A stretch of DNA of 64,000 bases from JAJDYQ01 sp965214035 (GCA_965214035.1 OZ243932.1:372001-436000), one strand, 5' to 3'; counted from the stretch's first letter, positions 8,717 through 17,583 are shown. Translations and numbers: made by a program. The notes: generated by a model from the sequence alone, not told the origin.

Positions 8717-8970
8717 ATTTGGTTGTATATGGGAATCTGAACAGGCGCGACATTAACCGCCTGAACACGCTTTTTGATGAAAGCAATATCGGGCTCAGGG
8801 TGGATATCCAGGCCTATCAATTGATCAGCTATCAGCCTCTGCAACGGCATATTGATAATGTCAGCAAAACACTGTTCACCCAGGGCGAACTCTGCACGAA
8901 AACTGATGAGACGGCTGTTGACAGGGAAGGGGATACAGCGAATTCAAGACCGGGGAAGCTGTGGCGGTGA
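8632..8970 (+). CDS. MntA-like minimal nucleotidyltransferase (HI0073 family), start damaged
   Basis: Contains the nucleotidyltransferase signature GS-x10-D-x-D as GSRANGNYKAYSDVDL. Homologous-looking coding sequence extends upstream to about 8572 (HHGLSQAELATIRSILASR), but no ATG is in frame. TTG 8632 is only a formal start, and an indel near 8568-8572 may have removed the real one. MntA proteins are antitoxins that oligo-AMPylate HepT toxins; the partner gene lies immediately upstream and is interrupted. The C-terminus after about residue 85 (ELCTKTDETAVDRE) looks like read-through into flanking DNA. Confidence 0.65.
   Translation: MASRSENIESVGIFGSRANGNYKAYSDVDLVVYGNLNRRDINRLNTLFDESNIGLRVDIQAYQLISYQPLQRHIDNVSKTLFTQGELCTKTDETAVDREGDTANSRPGKLWR
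8940..8957 (+). repeat. Direct repeat, right copy, flanking the HepT/MntA remnant
   Basis: gaattcaagaccggggaa, 17 of 18 bases identical to 8112-8129. It closes the segment that carries hepT and mntA. Confidence 0.6.
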
Positions 8971-9012
8971 GTGATGCAGTTTATATAAAGAAGTTGCTTG
9001 AGGGCGGGAGTT

Positions 9013-9044
9013 CCTCGTTCCTGCGCGGGAGCGTGGGAATGAGG
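9013..9044. repeat. Palindromic intergenic repeat (REP-like)
   Basis: cctcgttcc and ggaatgagg form a 9-bp stem (one G-U) around a GC-rich centre containing gcgggagcgtggg. This is the type of short dispersed palindrome often scattered in gammaproteobacterial intergenic DNA. It lies between the mntA remnant and ald. Confidence 0.5.
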
Positions 9045-9134
9045 CAGGTAAATCATCGATAAGGCCAGTCCCGATGGTGTTATTTTCTTGAGAGTCGGGT
9101 TCCGGTTTCAGTCCATCACTCTCATACAGACAGC

Positions 9135-10205
9135 TTAACCTAAACCGCTGTATTGTATTTTACCCTCGGACAGGTAGATGCCCCCCCGTAAAACAGGGTC
9201 CCGCATCAGTTTGCCGGCAGCAATATCGGAAACATAGGGAAGGATGGTGGCGGAGAGAGCCTGAGTTGAGGTTCTGGCAACCGCGCCGGGCATGTTGGTG
9301 ACGCAAAAATGATTTACGTCTTGCTCGATAAAGGTGGGATTGTCCCAGCGGGTTGGACGTGATGTTTCCACACAGCCTCCCTGATCGATTGCAATATCGA
9401 CGATCACTGATTTTTTCGGCATTGTGGCGACCATTTCACGGGAAACGACCTGCGGTGCCCGTTTGCCCGGTACCAGAACGGCCCCTATCAGCAGGTCACA
9501 ATGTTGCAGGTTTTTCCTGAGTAGTGCCGGTGAACTGGCATCGCAGATGGTGATCGATGGATTTCTGGCCTTCAGGGTTTGCAGGCGCTCCATATTAATA
9601 TCAAATACATGTATATCAGCACCCGTACTGATGAGATCCAGCATGGCTGCTTCACCGGCATTGCCTGCCCCCAGTACGGTAATGTTGCCACGCTCTATCT
9701 CTGCATCATCCTGTTTTAGCGCACCCAGTAAAAGACCTCTTCCACCTCTGTGGCTATGTAGCAGGGTGATACCGATATGGGCCGCAAGCCGCCCTGCAAT
9801 GATGCTCATCGGTGCCAGCAGCGGTAGCCCGCCGTCTTGCTGCTGTATGATCTCAAAGCCGATTGCGGTAACACCCGATTCGAGCAGGCCATTGACCAGC
9901 TCCTGCTCTGCGGCCAGATGCAGATAGCAAAACAGCAGTTGGCCCTTTTTCAGGCGGTGTACTTCATCGGGTTGTGGTTCTTTGACCTTGACTATCAGCT
10001 CGGAGATATCATGCAGTTCGCCGGCATCGGCAATGATTTTTACGCCTGCATCGGCATATTCGGTATCCATGTATCCGCTACACAGGCCCGCAGTTGATTC
10101 CATACAAACTTCATTGCCCGCCCGGACGAGTGCAGCACAGGCTCGTGGCGTCAGGGCAACACGACCTTCATGGGCGCGAACTTCTTTTGGTATTCCTATA
10201 ATCAT
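9135..10205 (-). CDS. ald: Alanine dehydrogenase
   Basis: NAD-dependent reversible oxidative deamination of L-alanine to pyruvate. 356 residues, slightly shorter than the usual 370. N-terminal catalytic motifs: MIIGIPKEVRAHEGRVALTP, KVKEPQ with the substrate-binding lysine, and CYLHLAAE with the catalytic histidine. The nucleotide fold has VLGAGNAGEAAMLD, and the family's NMPGAVARTSTQAL is present. Transcribed away from trxB; the 148-bp intergenic region probably holds both promoters. The C-terminus ends IQYSGLG. Confidence 0.93.
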   Translation of the reverse strand: MIIGIPKEVRAHEGRVALTPRACAALVRAGNEVCMESTAGLCSGYMDTEYADAGVKIIADAGELHDISELIVKVKEPQPDEVHRLKKGQLLFCYLHLAAEQELVNGLLESGVTAIGFEIIQQQDGGLPLLAPMSIIAGRLAAHIGITLLHSHRGGRGLLLGALKQDDAEIERGNITVLGAGNAGEAAMLDLISTGADIHVFDINMERLQTLKARNPSITICDASSPALLRKNLQHCDLLIGAVLVPGKRAPQVVSREMVATMPKKSVIVDIAIDQGGCVETSRPTRWDNPTFIEQDVNHFCVTNMPGAVARTSTQALSATILPYVSDIAAGKLMRDPVLRGGIYLSEGKIQYSGLG

Positions 10206-10353
10206 TGACTTCTATGCTCCACAATCGTTATCTTGAACAGGTTCCAGCATGCCTTATGTTGTTCAGCTCATACCATGGTTGAGCATCTGTCGGGCCGATC
10301 AGTTCCTTAACTGGTAAGTGTAACGTTTTTCTTTGACGACATGGAGATAAAAA

Positions 10354-11316
10354 GTGAGCAATGTCAGGCATTGCAGACTGTTAATTCTGGGTTCCGGCCC
10401 CGCCGGTTACACGGCTGCAGTGTATGGTGCACGCGCCAATCTTAACCCTGTCATCATCACGGGTCTGGAGCAGGGCGGCCAGTTGATGACCACAACCGAT
10501 GTCGATAACTGGCCCGGTGATCCTCGGGATTTAACCGGCCCCGCCCTGATGGTGCGTATGCAGCAGCATGCCGAGCGATTTGATACCGGGATTATCTTCG
10601 ATACCATCACCGCCGTCGATTTTTCAGAACACCCCTTCAGGCTCACTGGCGATACGGGGAATTACAGCTGTGATGCGTTGATTATTGCCACCGGAGCTTC
10701 CGCCATGTATCTTGGTCTGGAATCTGAGCAGACTTATCGTGGCAGGGGTGTGTCGGCCTGTGCGACCTGCGACGGTTTTTTCTATCGTAACCGCAGGGTG
10801 GCGGTGATTGGCGGTGGTAATACGGCTGTCGAAGAAGCACTATATCTTTCCAATATCGCTGAGCATGTCACTGTCATACACCGCCGTGACAGGTTCCGTT
10901 CCGAAAAGATCCTTCAGGATCAAATCCATGAAAAAGCTGAGCACGGTAACATCACCATTGAGTGGAACAGTGTTCTCGATGAGGTGCTGGGCGATGAGGC
11001 CGGCGTTACCGGCATTCGCATCAAAGATGTAAAAGATAATGTCAGCAGGGATATTGATGTGCATGGCGTGTTTATCGCCATAGGGCATAAGCCCAATACG
11101 GCCATTTTTGAAGGTCAGCTCGAGATAGATAATGGCTATATCAGGGTCAATTCCGGTTGTTCCGGTAATGCGACGCAGACAAGCGTCGCGGGTGTCTTTG
11201 CGGCGGGTGATGTTATGGATCATGTTTATCGTCAGGCGGTTACCTCCGCCGGAACAGGCTGTATGGCGGCTCTTGATGCCGAAAAATTCCTCGACCAGAT
11301 GGAAGCCGATTCCTGA
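10354..11316 (+). CDS. trxB: Thioredoxin-disulfide reductase
   Basis: FAD/NADPH enzyme that reduces thioredoxin. 320 residues, typical length. FAD-binding LILGSGPAGYTAAVYGARA, redox-active CATC in SACATCDGFFYRNR, NADPH-binding VIGGGNTAVEEALYL, and the C-terminal FAD contact GVFAAGDVMD followed by YRQAVTSAGTGCMAALDAE. The GTG start at 10354 follows GGAG at suitable spacing and gives the expected MSNVRHCRLLILGSG N-terminus. The next gene begins within a few bases of its stop, so the two are probably co-transcribed. Confidence 0.95.
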   Translation: MSNVRHCRLLILGSGPAGYTAAVYGARANLNPVIITGLEQGGQLMTTTDVDNWPGDPRDLTGPALMVRMQQHAERFDTGIIFDTITAVDFSEHPFRLTGDTGNYSCDALIIATGASAMYLGLESEQTYRGRGVSACATCDGFFYRNRRVAVIGGGNTAVEEALYLSNIAEHVTVIHRRDRFRSEKILQDQIHEKAEHGNITIEWNSVLDEVLGDEAGVTGIRIKDVKDNVSRDIDVHGVFIAIGHKPNTAIFEGQLEIDNGYIRVNSGCSGNATQTSVAGVFAAGDVMDHVYRQAVTSAGTGCMAALDAEKFLDQMEADS

Positions 11317-11322
11317 GTGTCC

Positions 11323-12102
11323 ATGAACATCCATCGGCGTCGATCATCCGGCAATCGATATCGGCTTTTACCATCTGCCTTTCTTTGTCTGGCACAGCTG
11401 ATCATTTCTTCAGCATTGTCTGCTACCCCTGCTGATGGTGAGTGGCATATTAAAATAACCGGTACCAATCTTTTCTTTTATGGCACGCGCATACTGACAG
11501 CCGGATTGAAACAACGCTGGCAGGTTGATATGGAGATATATATCAGGGATGGTCAGTTTGATGCCGGCAGTGGTCGCGGCAGTCTGCTCGGCAAGCCTGA
11601 ACCTTATTCCAGACCGGAGAAAATGTTTAATTGCAGGGTTATTGAAGGCAGCTATCTGGATCGTGGACTCAATACCGTGGAGATGCCTCACATGCGCTAC
11701 GAAGGTTTTCCGGTCGCCGGAAAAATTGTTAATGGTGATATCATCCTGGAGCCGGGTGTTGAATATATCGGTAACTTTATCGCCATGATGTATGAGTGCA
11801 GTACGACTGATCGGTTGGCCGATGTCTGGTTGGAGCGGGGAAGGCTGTCTGCAACCGAGCGTGCCAAACGTCTGGGCTCGACAGTTGCAGTGGATGGCAG
11901 CCGTGTAACCGTCAAAATCAAGGAAATACAGTCCATGGCACCCAGAGGTGCCATGCAGCTTCCTCTCACCGATGGTCACCGGTTTCGCTTGTATGATCAG
12001 GCTGCCATGAGCGAGGTTGAATACAGTGTAAGCAGGCTGAAACAGGCCGTGCCTGCCGGAAGGAGGAGTAAAAATGCTCCGGTTTTAAGGAACTCTGAAT
12101 GA
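11323..12102 (+). CDS. Secreted or periplasmic protein of unknown function
   Basis: About 259 residues with an N-terminal basic segment (MNIHRRRSSGNRYR) followed by a hydrophobic stretch ending at SALSATPADG, consistent with a Sec signal peptide. I do not recognise the mature domain. It starts GEWHIKITGTNLFFYGTR and is rich in beta-strand-like segments, with two cysteines (FNCRVIEG, YECSTTD). Either GTG 11317 (abutting the trxB stop) or ATG 11323 may be the start. Likely translated together with trxB, which leaves a link to redox or envelope biology possible but unproven. Confidence 0.65.
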   Translation: MNIHRRRSSGNRYRLLPSAFLCLAQLIISSALSATPADGEWHIKITGTNLFFYGTRILTAGLKQRWQVDMEIYIRDGQFDAGSGRGSLLGKPEPYSRPEKMFNCRVIEGSYLDRGLNTVEMPHMRYEGFPVAGKIVNGDIILEPGVEYIGNFIAMMYECSTTDRLADVWLERGRLSATERAKRLGSTVAVDGSRVTVKIKEIQSMAPRGAMQLPLTDGHRFRLYDQAAMSEVEYSVSRLKQAVPAGRRSKNAPVLRNSE

Positions 12103-12182
12103 ATCAGGGTTTCTTTAGTATATCGGGTTTATTATCCAGAATAATGAACGCCATTGTCTGAAATCATTTCCAGAGAGCACCC

Positions 12183-12401
12183 ATGAGAGTCTTTCAATTA
12201 CTGGTATTGTTGCTGGCAGTTGCTCTTTTCGGAGCGGGCGGTCAGGTTTTTGCCCAGCAACAGGAAAGCACTGCTGTTGGGTCGAAGGAGGATGCTCCCG
12301 ACTCGCAACATCAGGAAAGCACTGCTGTCGGGTCGAAGGAGGATGCTCCCGACCCGCAACATGAAGTCGCCGAGGACGACGAAGAACCTGATTGTGATTA
12401 G
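12183..12401 (+). CDS. Small acidic secreted protein with a 17-residue tandem repeat
   Basis: 72 residues: a clear signal peptide (MRVFQLLVLLLAVALFGAGG... cleaved near VFAQQ), then two copies of a 17-residue unit QESTAVGSKEDAP plus xxQH, and a strongly acidic tail AEDDEEPDCD. No known family recognised. The ATG follows AGAGAGCACCC, a poor ribosome site. The repeat is also a near-perfect DNA duplication, so the protein could gain or lose units. The alternative is that the DNA repeat is a non-coding element and the frame is fortuitous; the signal peptide argues against that. Confidence 0.5.
   Translation: MRVFQLLVLLLAVALFGAGGQVFAQQQESTAVGSKEDAPDSQHQESTAVGSKEDAPDPQHEVAEDDEEPDCD
12261..12362 (+). 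repeat. 51-bp tandem duplication (two copies)
   Basis: Copies 12261-12311 and 12312-12362 differ at only two positions. Each contains a self-complementary core (gggtcg ... cgaccc around ggag/ctcc), which is perfect in the second copy. Lies within the small acidic protein gene. Confidence 0.85.
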
Positions 12402-12571
12402 CAGGTGTTGCTTTCCCTGTTCCCCTTGTCCGGTGGCATATTCCAGACCGTTGGTTTTGTGCCATAGCAGTTTTTGTCGGCAGGCCGGTTGTCAGTAAAA
12501 GCTGATCATCAGGCATCAGGGTGCTGTTCTGTATTTTGCGGTGCCTGTCGAGTCCATGCCCGAAGCCCCGG

Positions 12572-13084
12572 TTAATCAATTTCAACACTGCTGCTGCCGC
12601 TATCATATCCTCTGTTCGGGAATTTACGGTAGCGCTCTGCCCAGCCGTTCCATGGGCCGTTATTGATGTTCCAGTTCCAGGGAAGAATTTCGTAATTTTC
12701 TGTCCTGTTCCATGGGTATCTGTCTTTGTGCCAGCCCTGCCATGGCATGGCCCTGCCTCCGTTATCCCGGTATCGCCGGTTACCGCGCCATGGCAGATTG
12801 CTGCTGCTCCAGTTGCCTGACCAGGGGGTGCGCTGACTGCCAAATCGATTCATGTGACTTGCTGGTGGATATCCGTAGGGATGACCATGGCCCGGCGGCG
12901 TATGGTAGCGACCGTGGATGGGCATATTATATGGATTGAATGTCGGAACAGGCATGAACTGCGGTACCGGTCCTCGCATCACAGGATCGTTGCCCTGCTG
13001 CGCCTGGGTCGGTGCCATGCTCGCTGCCATGACCAGCGCACTGGTCAGGATAGTATAAATATAATGATGTATCGACATCTTCAT
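12572..13084 (-). CDS. Secreted Pro/Trp/Asn-rich low-complexity protein, sulfur-globule-protein-like
   Basis: 170 residues with a signal peptide (MKMSIHHYIYTILTSALVMAASMAPTQAQ). The mature chain is dominated by P, W, N, G, R and Y, with recurring PW-N/PW-x-GN units (TPWSGNW, LPWRGN, MPWQGW, YPWNR, LPWNWN, GPWNGW). No globular domain is visible. Secreted G/N/W/P-rich proteins of this kind line periplasmic sulfur globules in some sulfur oxidisers, and soxB is present in this window. The assignment rests only on composition and context, so it is tentative; a structural cell-surface protein is the main alternative. GAGGAATG precedes the start on the minus strand. Confidence 0.45.
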   Translation of the reverse strand: MKMSIHHYIYTILTSALVMAASMAPTQAQQGNDPVMRGPVPQFMPVPTFNPYNMPIHGRYHTPPGHGHPYGYPPASHMNRFGSQRTPWSGNWSSSNLPWRGNRRYRDNGGRAMPWQGWHKDRYPWNRTENYEILPWNWNINNGPWNGWAERYRKFPNRGYDSGSSSVEID

Positions 13085-13465
13085 TCCTCTTGAAATAACG
13101 GTTCAATTTTGCATCGGTTGCTTGCCGGTTATCCAGCAGAAAGCGATCCAGTCATGGGTTGATATTACGACATTAGCATTTTCATCATGTTCGATACAAT
13201 GTTGTGCGTAAAGTCCCGGATAAAAAATTGACTGGATTTCCAGATGGTTGTATTGTCAGGAAAGCTCTTATTAAATAAGGGTTGCCCGCGATACACAGAT
13301 GTATCGCCACACACAAGGGACCAGAGTCGGTAAAAAATTACCATTACTTTTGCAGGAAAAATAAAAAACACTTTTTTTGTTTTGCACTATCTGAACAAGT
13401 CCGGCAGGACCTTGTCAGAGTTTCTCTGGAATTTTTTGCCCCGATAACACACACACGAAGTTGAT
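13085..13465. other. Intergenic region between divergent genes
   Basis: About 380 bp, AT-rich towards the right. Contains a short inverted repeat gatac/gtatc near 13290-13306. It should carry the promoters of the leftward secreted-protein gene and the rightward RND operon, but no convincing promoter or terminator could be placed and no extra gene is seen. Confidence 0.4.
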
Positions 13466-14521
13466 ATGGATTCATACTTTTTCAAAACTGTTTTTTTGAT
13501 CACTGCATGGCTGGTTTCGACTGTTGCCATGTCGCAGATGCCGCCGGCTTTGGTGCAGGTTGCCCCGGCTCGAACGGTTTCCATTGTCCCGGTTCAGGAT
13601 GTGCCGGCGACAGTTTACAGTGTCAATCGTGCGCGTATCGCGGCTGAGGTCGATAGCAGACTGCTGGAGATTTTGCAGGCTGGTGCTGCGTTTGAGCCGG
13701 GCGATGTGCTGGCACGGTTGGATGGCGAAAATTATATGATCAACCTCGAAGAAGCACAGGCAGTTGTCAGTCGGGAGCAGGCCCGTCTGGAATATCTCGA
13801 TAACGAGGTCAGCCGTTTAACTGGCTTGTCAGAATCTGACCATGCTTCAAAGAGGCAGCTTGAGCAGGCCCAGTCTGAACGTGATATGAGTATGCAGGAG
13901 CTGCAAGCCGGTAAAGCACGGCTTAGGCGTGCCCGCTTTGATCTTGGGCGGCTCAATATCAAGGCACCGTTTGGTGGTATTGTCACTCGTCGTATCAGGC
14001 AGCCGGGTGAATGGGTCGCTGAAGGGGATGATGTTATTGCTGTTGCCGATCCGGCAAACCTGGAGATTCGCGCTCAGGCTTCTGCATTGAATCTGCCTTA
14101 TCTGAGTGCCGGACAATCCATTGATATAGGGGGCACCAATCAAAAGGGTACCGCCACGATTCTGTCCATTGTCAATGTAGGCGATGCGGAATCCGGCTTA
14201 TACGAGATTATTCTGCAACCGGACAGCGCCGTCTGGTATGCCGGTCAATCACTTCGGATTTCACTGCCGACCCAGGAGGTGCGCAGTGTTCTGGCTGTTC
14301 CGCGTGATGCTCTGGTCATCCGGCGTGATGGTATATCGGTGTTTCGTATCGCCGATAACAAGTCGGAAAAAATTGAGATTCAAACCGGCATTGCCAGTGG
14401 CGACCTGATTGAAGCCATCGGTAATTTGAATGACGGTGACCAGATTGTCATTCGTGGTAATGAGCGACTGCGGCCCGGACAGGATGTCCAGATAAAATCT
14501 GCCCCTGATTCCGCTCAATGA
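13466..14521 (+). CDS. RND efflux periplasmic adaptor (membrane fusion protein)
   Basis: 351 residues with an N-terminal signal/anchor (MDSYFFKTVFLITAWLVSTVAMS). Typical HlyD/AcrA layout: lipoyl half-motif LARLDGENYMINLEEAQAVV, a coiled-coil hairpin (about 90-150, VSREQARLEYLDNEVSRL), the second lipoyl half APFGGIVTRRIRQPGEWV, then beta-barrel and membrane-proximal domains. It links an inner-membrane RND pump to an outer-membrane channel. Its stop overlaps the start of the pump gene (ATGA), so the pair is translationally coupled. No outer-membrane factor gene is adjacent. Substrate unknown. Confidence 0.9.
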   Translation: MDSYFFKTVFLITAWLVSTVAMSQMPPALVQVAPARTVSIVPVQDVPATVYSVNRARIAAEVDSRLLEILQAGAAFEPGDVLARLDGENYMINLEEAQAVVSREQARLEYLDNEVSRLTGLSESDHASKRQLEQAQSERDMSMQELQAGKARLRRARFDLGRLNIKAPFGGIVTRRIRQPGEWVAEGDDVIAVADPANLEIRAQASALNLPYLSAGQSIDIGGTNQKGTATILSIVNVGDAESGLYEIILQPDSAVWYAGQSLRISLPTQEVRSVLAVPRDALVIRRDGISVFRIADNKSEKIEIQTGIASGDLIEAIGNLNDGDQIVIRGNERLRPGQDVQIKSAPDSAQ

Positions 14522-17500
14522 ATCTCACCCGTATCTCTCTGGGAAATCCGGTTGCCGTACTGGTGGCCGTGCTGCTGGTTGTTATTTTTGGCCTGATCGC
14601 TCTTAGTCGTCTGCCAGTTCAGCTTACCCCTGAAGTGCAGGAGCCTGAAATTACCATTAGAACAGGCTGGCGTGCTGCGGCACCTGAAGAAGTTGAACAG
14701 GAAATTATCGAGCCACAGGAGCGTGTGCTGCGCGGTATGCCCGGCATGACTGATATGCTTTCCAGGGTTCGGCGCGGCGAAGGTGAAATCACCATTGCTC
14801 TTGAGGTTGGTACAAGCCTGGAGCGCACTCTGCTGGAAGTTATGAACCGTTTGAATCAGGTGCCTAGCTACCCGGGGGATGCCAATGAGCCGGTAATCCG
14901 AAGCGTCGGAGGTGATGCCAGCCCGATTGCCTGGTTTATTCTGCGTACCGCCCCCGACAACGATAAGCCCATTGACAGCTATCTTGATTATTTTGAAGAG
15001 ACGATTCAGGCCCGTTTCGAGCAGGTTCGTGGTGTTGCCGAGTCCCAGATACGTGGTGCACGTGCGCGCGAAGTCCGTGTTACCTTTGATCCTTGGAAAG
15101 CGGCATCCAAAGGTATAGAACTGCCGGTTGCTTCCATGCTGGCAGGCTCGGGCGAGGACATATCCGGAGGCTTTAATGAAGTGGGCAAACGGCGTTATAC
15201 CCTGCGATTTGCCGGTGCCTATGATGCCGATAAACTGGATGAGCTGATTATTGAATGGCGCGACGGCAGGCCGGTCATGCTGCGCGATGTTGCTGAAGTT
15301 GATGTCAAACTACAGGACCGTAACAGTTTTGTAATCGCCGGTGGCGAGCTGGTGGTGGCGGTCAATGCCCTGCGTGAAACCGGCGTTAATGTACTTGAGG
15401 TCATGGACGGTTTGCAGGAAGCCGTCAGGGAGCTTGAAGATGGCCCCTTCAGGGAAGAGGGGCTAACTATCGAGCAGGTCTATGACGAAACTATCTATAT
15501 CGAACGTGCCATCAGCCTGCTGCGTAATAATCTCGGACTCGGCATCACCCTGGCTATTGCCGTTCTATGGTGGTTTCTCAGAAAGTTCCGCGCCACTCTG
15601 ATGGTTGCCGTTGCCATACCGAGCTGTGTGCTGGTGGCATTTATATTCATGGATTTTGCCGGTCGCACCCTTAACGTAATCTCGCTTGCCGGACTGGCAT
15701 TTGCTGTTGGTATGGTGCTGGATGCCTGTATTGTCGTGCTGGAAAATATAGTGCGGCTGCGGGAACGCGGTGAAGACAGTGATAACGCTTCTATCAAGGG
15801 TGCTGCTCAGGTACGGGGGGCACTGTTCGCTTCAACCGCAACCACGGTCGCCATATTCATGCCTATTGTTTTCCTGAAAGATGAGGCCGGACAGTTATTC
15901 GCTGATTTGGCCATGACTATTTCAGTGACCGTTATTGCCTCGCTGATTATCGCAATGACTGTGATTCCGGCGGCTGCAAAGGTCTGGTTCAGACATATCA
16001 GCCTTACTGACCCGCATCATGGCTGGTGGGAACGTATCAGCAATAGCGTTATGCGCATTACCGATACTCCCGTAAGACGCATGAGCTGGATTGTGTTGTT
16101 GTTATCGATACCGCTGGCAACCACTTTTATAGCATTACCCAAGGCCGACTATCTGCCCACCGGTAACCGCAATCTGGTATTTGCCTTTGTGCTGCCGCCG
16201 CCCGGCAGTAATATCGAACAGATAAAAAATGAGATGGGTGATGTTATCGCTGAGCAAATGACGCCTTATCTGTCAGGTGAAAAACAGCCGCAGATCAAGC
16301 AGTATTTTTTCGTAGCCTTTCCCTTTGGTGTTTTTATGGGTGCACGGGCGGTTGAAGATCATCTCATTCGTGAACTGGAGCCGGTTATCCAGGGTATGGT
16401 ATCGAAGTTTCCAGATACCTTTGGTATTGCCAGACAGGTGGGTTTATTCCAGGGTTTTGGTGCCGGTCGCAGTATTGAGGTGAATATTCATGGTCGTGAT
16501 ATCGAATCTATTTTGCAGGCAGCCCAGACTGGCTATGGTGTGATAACACAGGTTATCCCCGGTTCACGCATCCGTCCTTTGCCGGGTCTGCAGTTGGGAG
16601 AGCCGGAGCTGCGTTTGATCCCCGATGAACGGCGCATTGCCGAAGCCGGATGGAACCGCAGCGATGTTGCCGGGATCATTCGTGCGCTGGGGGATGGCCT
16701 CTATGTCGGTGACTACTTCGACGGTGAGGATCAGCTGGATATTATTCTACGCGGTACACCCTGGGATACACCGGAACAGCTTATGAGTACGCCGGTAGCC
16801 ACACCTGATGCCGGCGTTATGCCGCTCAGCGAGCTGGTTACCATGCAGCGCACTTCCGGGCCGGATGAAATAAGGCGCCTGGATCGCCGCCGTACCATTA
16901 CTCTTCAGGTGACCCCGCCCAATGATCTTTCACTGGAAGTGGCTCTGGAAAAGCTGCGTACCGAGGCGGTGCCTGCCATCAGTGCGCAGCTACCGGAAGA
17001 TGGCAGCATCTCCTATGGCGGTGCTGCCGATAAGTTGAAGGTTGCGCTCGCCAGTATGGGTGGCAGCTTCGGGCTTGCCATTGTGATCCTGTTTCTATTG
17101 ATGAGTGCCCTGTTTCGTTCATTCAAGGATAGTCTGTTGGTCATGCTGGCGATACCGCTTGCCACGGTCGGAGGTGTTCTGGCGCTGCAAATGATTAACC
17201 TGTTTACTTTCCAGCCCATGGATCTGCTCACCATGATCGGTTTTGTTATACTGCTTGGACTAGTTGTCAATAATGCCATTCTGCTGGTATATCAGACACG
17301 TAGTTCAGAGCACGAGGGCATGCCGCGTCGGGATGCCGTCAATCGTGCTATACATCTCAGGCTGCGTCCGATTCTGATGAGCACACTGACCAGCCTGTTT
17401 GGTATGTTGCCTTTATTGCTGATTCCGGGTGCTGGCAGTGAGCTGTATCGGGGCCTTGCCGGTGTAATTGTCGGAGGCATGGCGGTAAGCATGGTGTTCA

Positions 17501-17556
17501 CCATGATTCTGCTGCCGAGCCTGCTGAGGATTGGGGAGAGTCGGGTCCGGAGTTAG
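14518..17556 (+). CDS. RND-family efflux pump permease
   Basis: 1012 residues, normal for AcrB/HAE-type pumps. TM1 starts MNLTRISLGNPVAVLVAVLL, a first large periplasmic loop (about 35-330) follows, then TM2-6 with AVGMVLDACIVVLENIVRLRERG, TM7 and a second periplasmic loop (about 540-840), and TM8-12 ending in GGMAVSMVFTMILLPSLL. In TM4 only one aspartate of the usual proton-relay pair is present (LDA instead of DD), a known variation in subgroups of these pumps. Encoded in one operon with the adaptor (4-nt overlap). Exports unknown compounds using the proton gradient. Confidence 0.92.
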   Translation: MNLTRISLGNPVAVLVAVLLVVIFGLIALSRLPVQLTPEVQEPEITIRTGWRAAAPEEVEQEIIEPQERVLRGMPGMTDMLSRVRRGEGEITIALEVGTSLERTLLEVMNRLNQVPSYPGDANEPVIRSVGGDASPIAWFILRTAPDNDKPIDSYLDYFEETIQARFEQVRGVAESQIRGARAREVRVTFDPWKAASKGIELPVASMLAGSGEDISGGFNEVGKRRYTLRFAGAYDADKLDELIIEWRDGRPVMLRDVAEVDVKLQDRNSFVIAGGELVVAVNALRETGVNVLEVMDGLQEAVRELEDGPFREEGLTIEQVYDETIYIERAISLLRNNLGLGITLAIAVLWWFLRKFRATLMVAVAIPSCVLVAFIFMDFAGRTLNVISLAGLAFAVGMVLDACIVVLENIVRLRERGEDSDNASIKGAAQVRGALFASTATTVAIFMPIVFLKDEAGQLFADLAMTISVTVIASLIIAMTVIPAAAKVWFRHISLTDPHHGWWERISNSVMRITDTPVRRMSWIVLLLSIPLATTFIALPKADYLPTGNRNLVFAFVLPPPGSNIEQIKNEMGDVIAEQMTPYLSGEKQPQIKQYFFVAFPFGVFMGARAVEDHLIRELEPVIQGMVSKFPDTFGIARQVGLFQGFGAGRSIEVNIHGRDIESILQAAQTGYGVITQVIPGSRIRPLPGLQLGEPELRLIPDERRIAEAGWNRSDVAGIIRALGDGLYVGDYFDGEDQLDIILRGTPWDTPEQLMSTPVATPDAGVMPLSELVTMQRTSGPDEIRRLDRRRTITLQVTPPNDLSLEVALEKLRTEAVPAISAQLPEDGSISYGGAADKLKVALASMGGSFGLAIVILFLLMSALFRSFKDSLLVMLAIPLATVGGVLALQMINLFTFQPMDLLTMIGFVILLGLVVNNAILLVYQTRSSEHEGMPRRDAVNRAIHLRLRPILMSTLTSLFGMLPLLLIPGAGSELYRGLAGVIVGGMAVSMVFTMILLPSLLRIGESRVRS

Positions 17557-17583
17557 AGGCCGGTACTCTGATATTGATTATTG

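Noticed and set aside
12115..12843. 242-residue open frame on the minus strand
   Set aside because: Overlaps the signal-peptide-bearing protein at 12572-13084 in another frame and the small acidic protein on the opposite strand; compositionally random.
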